Below, piece after piece: positions 61,846 to 64,000 of a stretch of DNA of 64,000 bases. Origin of the DNA: Scortum barcoo (taxonomy: Eukaryota; Chordata; Actinopteri; Centrarchiformes; Terapontidae). The stretch covers positions 19,353,144 through 19,417,143 of the forward strand of contig CM041547.1 in the NCBI GenBank assembly GCA_023238725.1. The letters are read 5' to 3'. A model generated the notes under the pieces. The model was not told the origin of the DNA. It saw only the letters and a program-made list of their open reading frames with translations, and searched no databases. A program made the translations under genes and the position numbers. Numbering within the stretch: the stretch's first letter is position 1; every line of letters starts with the position of its first letter.

Positions 61846-64000
61846 GTGAGTATGGTAATAGTGTGTAACCTAAAATCAACAAGTGTCCTGTCATTTGATT
61901 TCATTTCACTATCATACATTCTGTCCTCTGGCAGCAAATTGACAGAGTAATACAATACTGATAACAGAGAAATATCTTACATCAGCCCAAAGGAACTTTT
62001 CATTTTGCGTTGATTTTGGCAGTCTCTGCGGACAAAGGCAAAGGTAATGTTAACATTGGGTGACACGCTTCGTTTACTTCATTTTCTGCTGGAAGGAGAC
62101 AACTTCCCCGAGAGGAGAGTGGATGGCTGCTCTAGAGACAGATTTTTAGTTATCACCTTAAGTAACTCAAATTCAGCCAGAGAAAATCCAAGCGCTGTTT
62201 TATCTGATGTCACAGAAAAATTCAACCCAGCAGCAGTACCATTAAGAATAACTATTAGAAAGTAGAAAGTCTAGCTGTTGGTCTTGTTTGCTTATGTAGG
62301 TTATATGGAAGCATCTGTATTAAATTGAAACTGTTTTGTAACCAGTTACTTCCAAATTATTTGAAAGGTATTATGTTGATGTTAGAATGTATGTGCAATT
62401 ATATTAAGTACGTTAAGCTTACTATAAAATCATTAACCGATTAACATATCCGATTTGTTGACATGGATATTATTAAGAATATTATACAGAGCATTAAATT
62501 ATGAAGTTGGTTAACTGTGTCACAAGTTGCTTTTGTTTTTATATAGTCCTGTTGAATAATATAACACATTTCCTGCTGTCTTCATAAAATATATTTGGCA
62601 TAATCAGTGACAAATTTAACATTTAGGTTTATTTCTATTTTCTGCACAAAAAAAGTAGAATTAGGTGAATAATCCACTTAATGAAACAAGATACTACTAC
62701 TATACTATTACTAAACTGAAAATTTCAGGATAAAATTCTGTTTTTTGCTTTTATTCAATTCGTGAGATCAGTAACTGAGATGGCTGGTGTCGGCTGTTGG
62801 CCACCCACAAAGCTCATTGTTTTAAATTTGCTCCACCTTTTAGGTCTTCACACATACCACTGCTGGTCTTGCTGACAACATTTAGTGGTGACCCATACCA
62901 CCATGAAACTGGGGGTGTCTGTGTGTTTAGCCCACAGTGGAATATAAAACATTACCATACTAACCAAACATATCTTTAAACAAGCCTGCTGTTTTAATGT
63001 TACATACGCTGTTTACAATACATTCTGTTAAAGCCTTAAATGTCTGCCAAAATTAAATGAGCAGAAACAAGCAATTTCATCATAAAGCTCAGTTTCCAGC
63101 TAATTATACAGTGAGCAATAAACTCTATTTGATTTCATTATTACATAAAAGATTGTGTTTTCATCTGAACTACTGAACCTTTCTGTTTCTGTAGTTAGGT
63201 AATGTTTATGAAGCTAAGATACCCATTTTATGCTGTTTAAAATTATGCCAGAAACCGCAATGCCGACAGTTTATTCTACTCTCATCAAAGATAGGGCTAA
63301 ATGCTTGAATGTTGACTTGATGAAATTTCATACCACTGTGGGGGGAAAACTAAGCAATCTGTCCAAAGCTGGCAGTCCTCATGATGATCCTCAATTATTG
63401 ACAGGAAGCTTGTTGCCTTGGGCGTCTAGCCACAGCCAGCATCGTGGCATTAAAAAGAAACGTAAGCTTTGTATTTATGCTGCAAGCAATTAGGAAACCA
63501 GAACAGTTTTCTGCAGATATGGCCAAGCAGTACTTTGGCATAGGCCCTCAAGAGAGTGAGTCGGTGGCTTTATGAAATTAATACTTCCCTCTAATAAGTG
63601 AGGGATACTTTCCCTCTCTTTGCGGCACTGAAACAGCCAAGACATTAAATTCAGCTTTACAATATGGCATTTTTTCACATAGAATTAAAATAGGACCACT
63701 GTCCCATTACCGCCAGCATAGTCAAATGATGAGCTTTCCTCCCTGAAGGATCAGAGGGGAATGTAGCTTGAAAACTAATGTGAGGGTCTGGGGATCATGG
63801 ACTGAGACCAAATCATGTGGCTAATTTCTGGCATAATGATGACAGGCGTCAAAATTCCTCTCATTGGATTGTAAAACCCCTTCTTACAACACTAACCTTT
63901 TGTGCCTCTTTTTATCAGCGTGTGCCGTGTTTTGTCCTGCACTAAAAATCTGTATGCCTCTTATTAGTTTTCAGCTGTGTAGTTTTTGAATTTGACTTTC
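61846..64000 (+). other. mei1 intron 15 and beyond (window edge)
   Basis: No exon confidently identified after 61845. One weak candidate (63405-63461) has an acceptor TTGACAG, an open phase-1 frame and a strong donor GTAAGC, but its peptide (SLLPWASSHSQHRG) matches nothing I know. The next clear mei1 exon must lie to the right. Confidence 0.5.

Overview
This window is vertebrate nuclear DNA, most likely from a teleost, probably a percomorph-type fish. Genes are split into short exons with GT-AG introns, protein similarity is to vertebrate families, and the interspersed repeats are typical of fish (a LINE with a GATG-repeat tail, piggyBac relics with TTAA ends, long GATA/ATCT microsatellites). 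Most of the sequence is intronic or intergenic. No CRISPR array, operon or tRNA/rRNA gene was seen.

Layout: (1) 944-4402, minus: an inward-rectifier K+ channel of the Kir2 family, best matched to KCNJ4/Kir2.3. It has a 23-nt first coding exon and a one-base frameshift at the end of the first membrane helix. (2) 4403-18180: a gene-poor stretch holding a GATA microsatellite with a LINE tail and a dated LINE insertion (11835-14525) flanked by a target-site duplication. (3) 18506-20559, plus: kdelr3, five exons, complete, with an unfolded-protein-response-type element upstream. (4) 21887-23197, minus: a two-exon GIMAP/AIG1-type GTPase with an arginine in place of the P-loop lysine. (5) 26785-37526, minus: ankfn1 (ankyrin repeat plus fibronectin III; relative of Drosophila wide awake), reconstructed as 18 phase-consistent exons encoding about 1075 residues. 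(6) 41884-42705: an internally deleted piggyBac element between ankfn1 and mei1. (7) 44017 to beyond the right edge, plus: mei1 (meiotic double-strand-break formation), 15 phase-consistent exons covering about the first 614 codons. A second piggyBac relic lies in its fourth intron.

The genes do not form a pathway. What they share is position: KCNJ4, KDELR3 and MEI1 all lie on human 22q13, with KCNJ4 and KDELR3 adjacent in the same relative orientation. ANKFN1 is on human chromosome 17, so its position here suggests either a teleost ohnolog on the chromosome-22-like paralogon or a rearrangement. Exon boundaries were derived by hand from splice signals and reading-frame continuity. No database search was run.
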